Position numbers and translations under genes: made by a program. A DNA stretch of 64,000 nucleotides from Salvator merianae. Its lineage: Eukaryota; Chordata; Lepidosauria; Squamata; Teiidae. Below are positions 34,136 to 47,395 of the stretch, piece by piece. The DNA lies in contig QVOM02000073.1 in assembly GCA_003586115.2 (NCBI GenBank), forward strand, positions 45,307,469-45,371,468, read 5' to 3'. Each line of letters opens with the position of its first letter. Positions within the stretch are counted from its first letter, which is position 1. The notes under the pieces were generated by a model. That model saw nothing but the letters and a program-made list of their open reading frames with translations. It did no database searches and was not told the DNA's origin.

Positions 34136-35742
34136 CAGGTCTCAATTTCTCTACCTTTGTAATTTCAGTTTTGTGCAAATGTGCAATTTGAAAGCTATGT
34201 GCAGTGCATGAGAGCTCAATGAAAAGTGGAGAATGTGTGATCTTCATGATAATGAAGTTAGTGTTCAGCAAATGGATTCCACCTCCCCTCCCCCCTGAGA
34301 CATCCACAGTGTCATGTGTTCCACAATAAAATTGCATGGTTCGGATGGCAAAATTGATGGTTACGAAGGTCACTGTTGGGGTAAGAAGACTGCACCCCCA
34401 AACAGGTTCAGCCAAGGCATACACTTGCCAGCATGTACCCCCACTTCCGAGAATTCTCAAGACTGATAGGCTGTACTGTGCTGTTTGCCCTAGAACCACT
34501 GAAGCACATTGTCGGTTTTGCACAGAAGTCCTCTTTTAATGGAAGGAAATATTGTTTCCCTTGTGCATTGTCAAAGGAAAAGGAATGAAACCTTTTGTCC
34601 TTCTCCATCCAGGGACTGGAGAGAAAGGAAAATGGAGGGTACATTCTCCTTCTACATGCAGGGACGGGAGCGAAAGAAGGAGTCATGCATTTTGAGAGTG
34701 TACTGTGGTGCCTAGCCAACTGTGGAATAGGGTGTTGCTCAAGGCAGATGAAGCGTAATTTCCACTGTAATTTCTCTTTTGTTGAAAAATAAAACAGTAA
34801 AAAAATCAAACTGTTTGAAGACACAAAACAGGACAACACGGTGGAAACCAGGAAATATATGCCGTGCTCTTTTCCCACCCAATAGAAATGTTCTCTCCTC
34901 CTGAGTACAAGACCCACAACAAAGTCTGTCATTGGATGGGAGGAAATGGGGAGCCCTCCTTCTGCACACCCAAAAAAGTATGGTTCTCTCCCTAAATAGT
35001 CTATATTCTCACTTTGCAAAATAAGTGAACTAACAATCTGAAATGAGCAGAGAACTCATTTAATCCAAATGTAAAAAATTCCTAATTTAAGCAATTCATT
35101 TCAGAAAAAGACTGAAGAGGCAAGATCTTATCAGGACAGTCAAAACTGAAGACAGCCTGTAAACTGATGAAATGCTGAGTCTGCCCGTGCCCTGAATGTG
35201 CTAAATTATATCTATAGATACACCTTTAAAAATAAGGACTATAAATCAGCCACTTTGTCATAGTGGAGATTATAGTGGCCTGTTGATTAGCAGTCCTGTT
35301 CAGTAACTTCCAGGCACTTGTTCTCCATTTTTAGGGCTTTGGGTTTGTTGATTGATTTAAGCCAGTCAACTGGATTTGAACTAGAGAATGTTTTAAACAC
35401 TGGTGACCTCAAGGCTAATTCTGCAGGGCAGCAAGAGAGGAATGCAGGTCTCAATGGAAACTGACCTTTGATCTCTTAAAACCCTGTTTTGCTTTGATTT
35501 GCCATAGAAGGCAAAAGCTATACTTGGATTTTTGCTCCTCCAAAATCACCCTGCAGTCCTTGTCCACAGACTACTGCTGCTTTCAAACAGTCTTTCTGCA
35601 AGCCCTTCAAGCACAAAACTCTCCTTTGTTAGCAGAACACACTACCTTTGTGGCCTTTTCAGTTTTGGCGCCTAATCTCTAGAGTTTAGACCAATGTGAC
35701 CCTGCCAATATAGGCTTTAAAAAGGCTCAAGACTAACTAAAA
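34136..35742. other. Intergenic, no gene recognised
   Basis: Starts where units B and C lose homology. A 203-codon minus frame (35019-34408) has no recognisable domain, signal or splice context and is probably chance. A purine/pyrimidine mixture without repeats follows. Confidence 0.4.
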
Positions 35743-35801
35743 GGAAGGAAGGAAGGAAGGAAGGAAGGAAGGAAGGAAGGAAGGAAGGAAGGAAGGAAGG
35801 A
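35743..35801. repeat. (GGAA)n microsatellite
   Basis: About 15 uninterrupted AAGG/GGAA units. GGAA is the core ETS-factor motif, so such arrays can act as enhancers in some contexts; here that is only a possibility. Confidence 0.95.
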
Positions 35802-37224
35802 AAGTGTCGTCTTATTCTCATCCCAACTGTGGATAAGCGTATGGTGATGGGTTAAGTGGGCTGCTGAATATTCAGGAAGCAACTTAGAATGTGATTGATG
35901 TATCTGTTTCAGTTGTATTGACAGTGTGGCCTCTGACATTTTAGGTGCTTCTGCTAATTAAGCCTGATGCAGGACAGTTCTTACTCTGTTAATAATTGTG
36001 TTAACTATTTTAATTGTATTGTGTTGTATCAAATGCCCAGTATGTTGCTTTGAACTTCTATATAGTCAGACATAAAGATTTGAAGGGCATAATGATTTAT
36101 TAATAATGATTTATTTCCCTTGTACAAGATTAGCAAAATGAAAATGGCTATGCTGTAAAAAAGAGTTAATTATTGACATCATCACATACTATGGGAAAGA
36201 AAGAAAGATGGGCAAAAGAAAGTTTCTTCTAAAATGCAACTAGCATTATCAGGAAATAGGAGTGCCAGTTCTTAAAATAGCCCTCGATGATGGGACAGAC
36301 ACCTCACTTCAAGTAAGGAGATAAAAGATTTTTATCACAAAGTGACAGAGAAAAGTAAATGACAGGGCAGAAATTGGTGGTAATAGTTCCTACAGCATGG
36401 GGAGGAGATGGAAAGAGATTCTAAGAATTTGCCCCAGAGGTTTTAGAATTATCAGACTAGCTGAAGTAATTGGGCTTGCCATTTTAGGCAGAATATATGG
36501 GGTGGAAATTCAAAGCAGATTATTTAACAATGAAAGTGGCATTAAATTGTCAGCAACAATGTTCTACCCAGTATACCTAATTCATTCAATTATAGTTATT
36601 ACCCTGTGATCAAATTACCGCTTGTACTACAGATTTAGCTGGCCTTGACAGTGGTCTAGTTGATCGCAACATTTATAGGCACAGATCTAGCTAAAATCAG
36701 GAATAACCAAATAGTACTTGTAAATAATATCTGCAGCCCCTTCAAGAAGAAAGCCTTTGTTTAAAGTTATAAAGTCCTGATCTCAAAATAAAGGATCTTT
36801 TTAAAAAAAGATCCCCTCATTGTGAGGGAGGGCCACTTATGTCTTTATGCTATTTAACCAGCTGTTTATTCATATGAAAAAACAGCCTCTCACCCTATAA
36901 CTGAAGGCCAAGTAGGCAGTAGATCTGTAAAACCAGCAGCAACAATAAAAAAAATAAGAAAAGAAACAAAAATACAAATAAAAAATTAAAATGCAAAAAC
37001 ATTTAAGGTACTTCATTTTACATATAATGTAACAAAACATCAAAAATCCAATGTTTTTCCAATAATGGCCATGTGTAATTTGGAGTAAGCACTTAGAGTA
37101 CATTATACGTATATTTTACTCACATTACCTTGAAGTCATTTTCCTCTTTCCTTTTTCTTGTTTATTTTCTAACTCAGTTTCTCCATATTCCTGCATAAGT
37201 AGTCAGTAGATCTTAACACCCAAG
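35802..37224. other. Intergenic AT-rich DNA, no gene recognised
   Basis: No exon, RNA gene or repeat family identified by eye. Confidence 0.4.
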
Positions 37225-37450
37225 CAAATCTAGAGAGAAGAAGCGTTCCTTTAGGTAATTGGAGTGTTTGGGGCTTTTCATGCTAGTATTAGTATCTTGA
37301 ATTGGGCTCTTTTAAGACTAGCGTGATGTATTCTTAAAGACAGCTTTAAGAAAAGACTGGACAGATTCATGGAGGTCAGGTGTATCAATGGCTACTAGAA
37401 TGGAGCTTCTGAACAATCTTCAAGGAAAGCCCCATGTAGATCCATTCTGA
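37225..37450 (-). mobile_element. L2 3' fragment interrupted by another repeat
   Basis: AAGCGTTCCTTTAGGTAATT and TTGAATTGGGCTCTTTTAAG match the L2 at 8660-8770. After a foreign piece at about 37333-37385 (GGACAGATTCATGGAGGTCA, a common reptile repeat), L2-like sequence resumes (TCTTCAAGGAAAGCCCCATG). Confidence 0.6.
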
Positions 37451-37610
37451 GTTTGGTTAGTCGGGGACATGTGGGGAACTTTTGAACAGAGAGTTTTGAA
37501 AGAATCACAATGCTCAGGAACTGAATGCAAGGAGAGACTGAAAGAGGGAAACGCTTTTGTATGGCTGCATACACATCTAAGTTTTAATCCAGCTTCAGTC
37601 CATTTTCAGA

Positions 37611-37738
37611 GTGAAAGAGCACATCAGCAAAGTGTCAAGCTGTTTTCTTTCAGCATTATCTAACCACGAAAATCCAGGTTTTGGGTTAGAGAAAGTGGAA
37701 AGAAAATGACTGGACACTTTGCTGATGTGTTCTGTCAC
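37611..37738. repeat. Inverted repeat, MITE-like
   Basis: The left arm contains GCACATCAGCAAAGTGTC and the right arm GACACTTTGCTGATGTGTTC; each arm is about 42 bp, with a spacer near 45 bp. It may be the core of a small non-autonomous DNA transposon. Confidence 0.65.
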
Positions 37739-37922
37739 TGTGAGGGCCTTTTTTATCCTGTTCTACAGTAGTACAAACCTAGCAGCATGGCAGCCATCCT
37801 CACTGCAAGTCTTGGAATAGAGCAACAGTAGGATACCAGCTTTTGTAGTGCTGGGCACAGCTTTCAATCTTCTGTAGATATATATTTAAACTGATAGAGA
37901 CAATTTACTTGTTGCTTTGACT

Positions 37923-38437
37923 CAGGGTGCGATCAGACGGGCTATTTCGTGTGACTTCCGGTCGCACGGAAGCTCCGTCGTTCACAAAGCCCGCCGTAGA
38001 AGGCGCCTTCGCGGCTGGCGGAGGCAGCTTCGGGTCTCATTTTCTGCAGCCGGGATCCTCGAGATCTCGAGGCGCCTTGCCCACGAAATCTCGCGTAGAG
38101 GCTAAATACCGCGAGAAACTGCTATCACAATGCCCGATGTCAGCAATAATCTGCCTACAAGAATTGCATCACAATAGGGGCGGCCAGTTGTGTGCCCGGG
38201 AACTCCTGGAATGCAATATCCTGTTACCGCCCTTCCCCGTGCCATTCCCTTTCAGCGGCATAAAGGGACCAATCAAAGCAGAGCGTCGCGTTGCTAGGAA
38301 ACTCCTGCGGATCGTAGAGCGCACGGGGACTCGAGGACTCGGGGGCAAATGTGGATGGGCATAATTGATTGCCGCCTTAAGTAGATGCGTATACGCGTGG
38401 ACATTCGACTCCAACATGGGATGTGTGATGGTACCCT
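37923..38437. mobile_element. CpG-rich TIR-like element with promoter-like motifs
   Basis: The left end CAGGGTGCGATCAGAC and the right end (reverse complement AGGGTACCATCACAC) are partly matching inverted ends. The interior is CpG-rich in an AT-rich setting. It contains a CCAAT box (38269-38274) and, 16 bp later, GTTGCTAGGAAAC (38290-38302), close to an RFX X-box. The transposon call is tentative; a CpG-island promoter of a non-coding transcript is an alternative. Confidence 0.4.
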
Positions 38438-39185
38438 CAGTTTAGTGACAGCAAAGCACCTAGCAGTGAGGTGGAGTTGCAACCAAGTAACATGTGTCAG
38501 CTTTAGAATCATGAAGGGAACTATACCTTTTCTCTCCTTGTATTGTAGCCACTGGTCAGTTGGTAAGAACAAGATAGGAAGAGTGGTACCAGTGGGGTTC
38601 TGGGAAGGACCAAGGGAGGCAGAATCAGGATTCAGTGAGATTCGGAGTGGCTTTTGACTCCTGCTTTAACTCTCGAGTGAACAGCAGACATATACACCTC
38701 CTCTCCGCATTCACATTAAAGAATAGCGTTATGTTCATAGCACTATTCGTCAGTGTAGATGGGTGCTGTTTGCACACTGACTTCCCCCCGTCAGATCATC
38801 AGATCAAAGATTGTCTTTGAGGAGGCTTTGAACCCAGGAAGAAGGCCTGGAATTATTCCCTATGTTTGATGACATTGCTTCCCCTCCCCCCCTTCTTGAG
38901 TTAAGAGAGGCTTCAACCTTGACTTGGGGGAAAATGGGGAGGCAGCATCTCCCTGCTGTCAACGTTGAGTACAGTGTGCCCAGTGTTGATGTGAGGGCAG
39001 AAAATCCCCTGCCTGTTGTGAACAAAGCCAGGGTATCCCTGGCTTTGATCTCAGTGGTGAGGGGAAAGGGTTGCTCCCACTGTCAGGTTCAAAGCAGGAG
39101 AATCCCTGGCTTTGAATCTGATGGCAGGAGCATACTGAACACAGGATATGGTCCCATGGATTATTTTCTGTGTTCTATAACACAG

Positions 39186-39496
39186 TGTCAGAATCACCAC
39201 CTCTGCTTCTCTTTCCAAGCCCCAGAGACCAGGACTCAGAACCCAGACTTAGCAGCATGGATGTTCCTTTATTGTTGATAACAGAATACAAAGGGCAGCT
39301 CAAAACAGGAGGCATATAACTGTTCAACTCTCAGGAGTTTCCCACACCTCCCTGCCATGGACTAAACATCACTTGTTTCCAGGCTCTCAGCATGCCAGCT
39401 AACCAGGAACAAGGGGGAAGGCTGGGATAGTGAGGAAAGCAAGGTCAAGAGTTGTGAATGTGCAAAGACGGCTGCACAGTGGCCAGCGAGCTGACA
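39186..39496 (-). mobile_element. 3' LTR of a Ty3/gypsy element
   Basis: On minus it begins TGTCAGCTCG directly after a polypurine tract GGGAGGGGGGATGG (39497-39510) and ends GATTCTGACA. The TGTCAG/CTGACA termini are a short inverted repeat, as in LTRs. Length is 311 bp. No second LTR is in the window. Confidence 0.75.
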
Positions 39497-41400
39497 CCAT
39501 CCCCCCTCCCAAAGAGATCCCCCCCCCAGGTTGAGCAAGGAGGCAGCAAGAAGATCAGGACCAGGCTTGGAAGGGAAATGGGAATGAAAAGAACAAAGCA
39601 GGTGTTTAGTGTTAATATCGGAGGCATTAACCCAGGATCGCTCAGAGGTGGGGTAGCCCAGCCAATGGGCAATTTATTGAAGGGTACCTCAAGAAATGTG
39701 AGAGTCAAGGATCTCAGAAATTTCAAAGTGTTCATGTTTGCCAGCCATGATGGAGGTGGTGGTGGAGGCAGAGAATCCCTTAAAGGGAAAAGAGGAGGCT
39801 CCTTGTAAAGGAGACTCTGGTGGAAGACAAGGTCGATTTGCATATGTTTGGGCAGTTTTAAATGAAAAGCAACATCATTAATTCTGGCAATGACCTTAAA
39901 AGGACCCATGTAACAGATATCCACTTCGTAAGAAGGTCGAGGAGACTTCAGGTGGTGTGTGGAAAGGTAAACAATGTCACCCACCAGGATTTTTAACCCT
40001 GGAGTGTGGGATTCATCAGCCGAAGCCAAAGTTAGCCCAAGCAGAGACATCCAAAGGGTCCTGGGGATCAGGAAGCAAAGAGGATAGGACATTTAGGTTA
40101 GAGCCATACACAGCCTCAAAAGGGGATACCTGTAAAGAGGAATGCACAGAGTTATTATAAGCAAATTCTAGTAAGGGCAAATAGGACTAGTCATTCTGCT
40201 GAAAGTTAGTAAAGTATCAAATATATTGTTCCAAAGTCTGATTTACTTGCTTCGTTGCCCCATCAGTTTCCGGATGATAGGCAATGGAGAATGAATGGTG
40301 AATGCCGAGTAACCTGGTAAAGGCTTTCCAAAATTTGGCAGTCATTTGAGCGCCTCTGTCAGAGATGATGTGTCCAGGTATCTCATGTAACTTAAATACA
40401 TGCTCCATGAATAGTTTGGCCAAAACAGAAGCAGAAGGGGTGTTCTTCAATGGAATTAAGTGGCCCATTTTCAAGAAATGATCCACAACAGTGCAAATGA
40501 CTCTATTCCCTGAGGACAGGGGCAGGTCTGTCATGAAATCCAGGCTAAGTTTCTCCCAGGGATGGGAAGGAACTGGAAACAGCTGCAAGAGTCCTTCCAG
40601 CTTGGACGGTCTTGACTTAGCCATGAGGCAAACAGGGCAGGAACATGCATATAGCTCTATCTGCTCGCGCATACTGGGCCACCGGTAGAGGCATTTAATG
40701 GCCAGCAGTGTCTTAAGGAAACCAAAATGTCCAGCAGTGGGACTCTCATGACAGAGTTGTAGGATTTTGGATCTGAGGGTAGCAGGAATGTAGATCTTCC
40801 CTGCCATGGTGGGCAGGGGCTGACTGCTGTCAAGCCTGGAGGTGTTAGCAATGTACTAGTCATCCGAGGGTAAGGCAGTCTGAATTTCAGCATACAACGG
40901 GTTTGTAACATCCAGTACTGATGCTGCCAGGCCCAATTGCTTTGGGGTGAGCACTGTCATTTTAGTGTCATTTTCAGTAGCTCGGTACTGTAGCTTACGC
41001 AATGGCACATCAGCCAAGCAATCCCCCCCCCCCCCTTGAAGTACTTAAGGACAAAGTCAAAGTGACTAAAGAATTCACTCCAGTGGAGCTGGCAGGGGGG
41101 GAAAAGTCTGCAGGCTGCTTGCAGGGCTTGCAGATTCTTGTGATCAGTCCAGACCTCAAAGGGGTGGCTGCCCCCCTCCAGGTATTGTCTCCAGGAAGCC
41201 AGACAATATTTGACCGCCAGCAGTTCACGATCTCACACCAGGTAATTCTGTTCAGATGGGGTTAATGACCCGGAGAGAAAGGCACAAGGGCAGAGTTCTC
41301 CAGTGTCAGAGTCTTTTTGTAAAAGTGCCCCCACCCCCACGGCAACATCACTGGCATTGCATTGCACGACAATGATTGAGTAGGGTCCGGGTGCTTTAGA
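39497..41400 (-). mobile_element. Ty3/gypsy retrotransposon, RNase H and integrase part
   Basis: Minus strand. A decayed RNase H region (about 41390-41050) shows LLAVKYCLASWRQYLEGG and WTDHKNLQALQA. The integrase (40807-40217) shows an HHCC zinc-binding set (HESPTAGHFG...CPVCL), the catalytic-core aspartate LDFMTDLP and the H-x-ETDG segment near the third acidic residue. The integrase C-terminal GDIVYLSTHHLK follows at about 39980. Frames are broken; gag, protease and RT are absent (5' truncated). It is non-functional. Confidence 0.88.
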
Positions 41401-43880
41401 ATGGTTTCTTTAGCAAATACAGCTTTAACACTCAGCAGTCCATGTAAATATAGGAAAGTGGGTGCATTTACGTTTGCCTGGTTTTGCAGCTTTATTTATC
41501 CTGGCTTTATCCTGGTACAAGCTCAAGTGTGGGAAATATCTCTGTGTCCCAGCCAGGAAAACAGGGAAGGGATCTGTTTTCATTGAGGTCAGGGATACAG
41601 CCATCCCTTATTATTTACAATATTAATAAGTGAGTTCTGTCTATTCACAAGTGGGGAAATGGATCTGTGACATAGTTATTCATACATTACTGAGACCTTA
41701 TAGCTTTTGTTCTGCAGATCTTTTCATTTTAGCCACCTAAACTCAATGTGTTCAGTATTTTCATCAACCCCCAACAATAAAAGGTACAGAGATTTTTTTT
41801 TACATTTTTTCAGACCTTCTCTATTTGTGCACTTCTGAATCCTGACACTGATGTGTTTCTTCACTGCTGACTTAAGGTGCTACTGTCTTTTGGCACTCCA
41901 ACATCCTGTCACTGCTGAGTTATACTTTGACAAGAGGGTTAAGAAAGGAAATCCATCACATCTAGGCTCTAGAATTAATCTGAATCGTGTCTCTCTCCCC
42001 ACTGTTTCCAATGGAGTTTCAGAGACTGGTTTCCTTAATCCCCATTTTCCCATAGGTACAATGCTTTAGTATCTGTGGATTTGATACTCATGAGGTTGTC
42101 AAAGCACCACAGTCAAGTGAACAATGCGAGGCAACATATTTTAGCATCCTCTTTATCTTGCAGGGAGAAGTTCAGAATGAGATCATGGAGGCCTCAGGCC
42201 ATTTGGGCGGCCGGAAGCTACTTGAAGATCTGGGACAAAGCAAAGCTTTCTCATTCCCAAGAAAGCTTAATTCCATTGTATAGGAATTACAGGAACGGAG
42301 AGGGTCACACAACAAAATAAACAGCAACTCCTCTACTATTTTTAATTAAATTTTGTGCTTCCTTCTGCAGCAATGTCGGTGTTGATTGACAGGAGGTGCT
42401 GCAGATGCATCTGCACTTAGTTTGCTGGAGAGAATCATGAATTAAAAAAAAAAAAATGTTAACCATTTTTTATTAATAAACATGTTATATTACAAATATG
42501 CATATTGTGTTGTACTTTTCCATACAATTACTCCCTGCCCTCCCCTCTCCATTCCAGAGATTCTAGGGTTTTTCCTGTTGTCTTCTATGCTTCCATTCAT
42601 TTTTGTAGAAATTCTTTTTCAGGTGTCTCTAATTCCCTTTTCTTTTTCATCTCTTCCAGGCAAGTTTTCCATATTTGATAAGCTTTATTTTCTTGTCTTG
42701 CACCTTGCATAGCCTTTTGTTGTGATGTTATAATTTCATTTATCATTATTGACCATAACTCTCAACACCATTTCTGAACAGATAAGTTATCAGCATATTT
42801 CCACCTTTGTGCAATATGAGAATCATGGATCATGGATGTTTTCTGAATTCCTACTTCCCAATCTTTTCATGGTGTTGCTTAGGAAATATTCGACCCCTCT
42901 GGCTGGAAACAGCACACTGGGTTCTCATGAAGCTAAGAAGAAAAAACGGTTAGCTGGCAAGCATTCACACACGCACCCAAAATAGACAGAGACAAAGCCT
43001 TTGGCCAAAGGGACCCCACAGTACAACAGATTGTAGCTGTGTAGCAGTTTATTGAGCAAAGATAGGCTACTTTTATAGAGAACCAGTAAAACAGCAATAC
43101 CTGATTACAATCTTTAGCATAAGACAAATTTACAGCTGAATAGAGTCCTGATGTTCTGTTCTCAAGTTACTCCCATCTTGCTAATCACCCTATGTGTTAT
43201 TCTAATCTTTCTAATCAAAGATAACTCCCTTTCACAACTGTCAATAGTACCTGGGTCCCATCAAAATGACAAAAGAAAATACCTTAAAGGAACCATCTTT
43301 GGTGCTAAATTACTCTTGTATCCTTCCAGCGGTCCCAGACATCACAATAAACATCACAATAAACAAACTAAAACATTCTACCTTTAAGTGCTAACTTAAA
43401 ATAACTTAAAACATTTGCCAGGTTACAAAAACATAGCCTTTGCTGGAGTCATAAACCTTCAAGGAAACTTAAGATTTAACATAGCCAAAAAGCACCAAAG
43501 TAAACCAGCACTTCAGAGAGACATCAGAATTTTCATTATAATGGCCCTTGCCCATCTGCCGGCAGGATCCTTCAAGCTAAAGTCCTGAGACTACAGATCA
43601 GGGGAGAAGATGTAGGGGAAGAAGGATTAGGAGGGGAGTTCTGCATTGCATATTACATTGCAACAGCTGATTAACGTCTACCAGAGTATGAATAATTGTG
43701 CCTATTGCTATTCCTATCTATTAAGAATCATAGTTAGTGGATTAGTTGAACCTGAAAACAGGCACTCCTAGCTAGTACTGCCTTCTGAGACTCTTGTGAC
43801 AGTTATGATCCAGGAGTATCTGCAAGCTATGGGCTTGTGTTCTCCCTGGTCAGGAATCCTTTGTTTTAACTTAATTGAGT
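41401..43880. other. Intergenic, no gene recognised
   Basis: AT-rich sequence. 42430-42720 may contain very old LINE-derived sequence but I cannot assign it. No exon seen. Confidence 0.35.
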
Positions 43881-44120
43881 TTCAATAATTAGTCCATATC
43901 CAGCTCATTAGCACTTCAACTGCCCCTCCTAATTCAGATGAAATGGAGAGACAGAGCTGGGTGTTAATTAGCATATGGATTCCACCTTATTCCAGATCTC
44001 TTGATAATTCCCAGTAACTTCATACAGATATAAAAGGGTGTGGGACATGACTGACCCATTAAGAAACTCCACAAATGACTTGGGTACCTCCTTGGAATTG
44101 AGAGAACTGAGGTCTGCAGT
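43880..44120 (-). mobile_element. Old L2 RT fragment
   Basis: Reading minus, GIRWNPYAN followed by a stop and HPAL parallels the L2 motif GVRYHQYADDTQLY. Flanking text is also L2-like. Heavily decayed. Confidence 0.5.
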
Positions 44121-46094
44121 GTGTTGCTGTTACAGCTGCCCAAGCAATATCATGGCTATTCTAAAAACTTTGGTTAAAATAAGGTCAGCCAAATTCCATT
44201 TCACCATGCACTGATTGTGCTAATAAGCTCCAGCTGTAGGGTACCATCTTGTATTCAGTGTCCAAACCAGAACTGGCCTCCTTGAAGACTATAAAATAAA
44301 AAACATTACATGGGGGATTATTTGATCTTCTATCTCACCCATAGTGGCTCCTGTACTACTTGTGAAAACAAAAACAGGTGACAAGAATGCGTATAAATGC
44401 TCAGGTCCCAAAACAAGCTAACGGATTGTTCTGATCATGGTTTTGCTTTTGGAGACAAGTAAGAGAGAACGTAGCCCTTTCCATGCATTATGGATGAATT
44501 GGTTTTTTCAGCATCTCATAATTAATATGTTAAACAAGCTTCCTGTTATGGTCTGCTTACCTGTTCAGAATTCCCACAACTGCATGAGCAGCATTAAGGA
44601 ATTGCTTTAGTGCCTAAAGAAGTATCACTTATTTCTTAACATTGACTTGTGTTGGGTTTCTTGAGTTATAAATGGCACCTAGATTGATCCCTTTTGAGAT
44701 CCAAGCAACACTGGGTAAGGATAGCTGGAAGCCGCACTGTTGTGTGCTTGGGGGAATGCTCAGTTGGGGGTATGCTCCCCAGCTGAGGAGGAATACATAG
44801 GTTGTTACAGAAAGTTGCATAGGAGTATCCACTTGAGATGATCTTGATGTAAGGAGGCAGAAGTTGAGTTCAATCCCCCACCGCAGTGAGATCCTGCCAA
44901 AGAAGGAGGAACTGCTGTACAGGCCTGGAATGACACCGTGTCCAAGACATTAAACTGATATAGAAAATACATTTCCCTAACAGACTGGCCAACTTCAGTA
45001 AGTCTGGCTAACCTGTAAGGGTAGCATGTTATTGGACACAGGGGTAATAACATTCAGTGCCTCCTAGGGAGCCTGCATTTACCGCACTCCTTCTGGGGGG
45101 GGGGGACACGACGGTAATTGAGGACAGTCTGCTGGAAATGCTAGAGTCTGTGGGATAGGGTTGGCGTGATGATTGTCCATCGTCCATTGCAATTCTATTT
45201 CGCTCATTTTTTCTGGACAAGTAGCAGGTTAACACAACCCCTTCTAGGGGGATAGTCAATGCAGGTTCTAGCTGCATCAGAGTGTGTTTTGAGCAGTATT
45301 TTGAACTGTATTGTATATCTCTATCAAAGATATATTAACTTCAGGCACACAATGAAGCTTTCAGCAAGCACATTTAAATGCTATTTCTAGGCACATGCTT
45401 TGTTCAGTTCACCTCCCCTGAATTGTCTCAAATGGTCAGACTGCTGAGGACATTGTGAGGATAGATCTCTTAAAGTCTTCTCTTCATTCCGCTTTCTCAG
45501 CACAGTCTACATCTAGGAAGTGAAATAATGTAGTAATATGGGGGGTGGTCCTGACCCACTGCATATGTCCAGTTATTTCCAGAGCTCCACTCAAATGTAG
45601 AAACATCCCAGAATACTTTGCATTCATCAGCCAAGAAAGGCATAGTTGAAGAAATTCTTGAAAGCCCAAGTTTCATCCACTGTGCATTTATTGAAGGAAA
45701 TGTGTGCATTTACTCATACGTAGCTATCACTTTTCATGATTTTATTAAGCTTACTTTTTTTGAAAGTAAAACTTGCAGCAATGTATTGGTGCCTGCCCCC
45801 TTGGACGTTCTGTACAGCACCTCTAGCCTTTCAAATGTTGTGACCACCATTCAGGTCATCCCTGAGAAATGGGAGTTCAGGTTTTCCTTTGGCAATGGAA
45901 GCTCATTGAATGGCCTTGGGATAATAATGTACCTCAACCCATTCTACCTTGTGATGACAAAATGGAGAGCAGAACAATGTTCGCAACTCTCAGTTCTTAG
46001 GAAACCAGAATATAAATGCAAATGCACTCAGTTCTTAGGAAACCAGGATATAAATATAGGTAGATTGAAGGAAAGGATGAAGCATTCTTAAGAG
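44121..46094. other. Intergenic, no gene recognised
   Basis: A 157-codon plus frame (45618-46091) and several shorter ones show no recognisable domain. G-runs are at 45098-45106 and 45540-45545. I see nothing that supports a gene. Confidence 0.35.
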
Positions 46095-46210
46095 GTGATT
46101 GTTGGGTACCACTGAGTCATGACCGATTCCTGGTTGACTGCACGGGTATTCCCGTAAGCACTTCTGTGCAGAATTCTTGGCAGAGATACAGAAGCAGTTT
46201 GCCATTGCCT
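46095..46210 (+). mobile_element. SINE-like reptile repeat
   Basis: Contains GGTACCACTGAGTCATGACC and TTGGCAGAGATACAGAAGCA then GTTTGCCATTGCCT, a sequence common in squamate interspersed repeats. Family name not assigned. Confidence 0.5.
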
Positions 46211-47114
46211 GACAACCTCTCTTTACAGGCTATTTGTTTGCCCTACCAGCTTCCTGAAGAAGTGATGAGTACAACATTAGTTTTAATTTCTACCTGATGT
46301 GAATTGGGCGTGAGAGCAGGTAATTGGGAAAGGTCCTGGAGTCCACAACTACAAAAGCAGTCCTGCTCAATCAGATTTCAAAGCCAGACTGGTCCAGCAT
46401 ACACTTGAAATACAGCTAACATTCTGTTTAACCCGAAAAGTAAGAAATTTAGCAATGCTTATAGTTTCATAGTTGCAAAGTGACATATCTCTGTTTCTTC
46501 CACATAACCTTTTCACTACTGCTTTATAATGCAGCACTGATTTTAAGTTTTTAAAAAATATATTTTTAAAAAATGCTATTGGAAGAGGGAAAGGCTCCTA
46601 CACATCGTTAAAAATATTTTAAATATTCTGTATCAGAACACAGGATGAAAGTGTTGCATGAAAAGAAAGAATTGCATGCAAATGCTTGTTACTAAGTATT
46701 GTATCAGGTTTCATGGTAGCATGCTAATTATCTTTTTATCAGTGGTTGCTTTCTGAAACCATTTGTTTCAATTCTTATTTTGTATATGGACCACAAGATA
46801 TAAGCAAATAATGTAGGCATTCTGTAAGCTCACCACAGCATGATAATATATTTTAGGGAAAAATGCAAAAAGATAAAGTAAAATATTCAAATTACTATGA
46901 TTGCCAAATGAATGATGGTGTGATAATATGAAAAGGATAGTATGTATTTAACAAATATTGTACCATATGCATTATAAAATTGCATAAATACCTAAATACT
47001 AAAATTTTCTTTTAAAATAGGTGTTTAGTTAAAAGCAGTGACTCTAGCTATCCCAATAAGCAAACTTTAAACTGTGCAACTTATCTTAATAAAGGTAAAT
47101 TGTACTTGGGGCAT

Positions 47115-47324
47115 TCTGTAGCACCAAGAAAGAAAAGAGAGAAAAAGAGAGAGAAAGAAAGAGAGAAAGGAAGGAAAAAGAAAAAAGAAAAAAGAAAAAA
47201 GAAAGGAAGGAAGGAAGAAAGAAAAAGAAAGAAAAAGAAAAAAAAAGAAAAAAAAAGAAAAAAAGAAAAAAAAAGAAAAAAAAGAAAAAAAAAGAAAAAA
47301 AAAGAAAAAAAAAGAAAAAAAAAG

Positions 47325-47395
<71 letters not shown>

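Noticed and set aside
34408..35019. A 203-codon minus-strand frame
   Set aside because: No domain, no signal peptide, no splice context, and it is not repeated in the other units.
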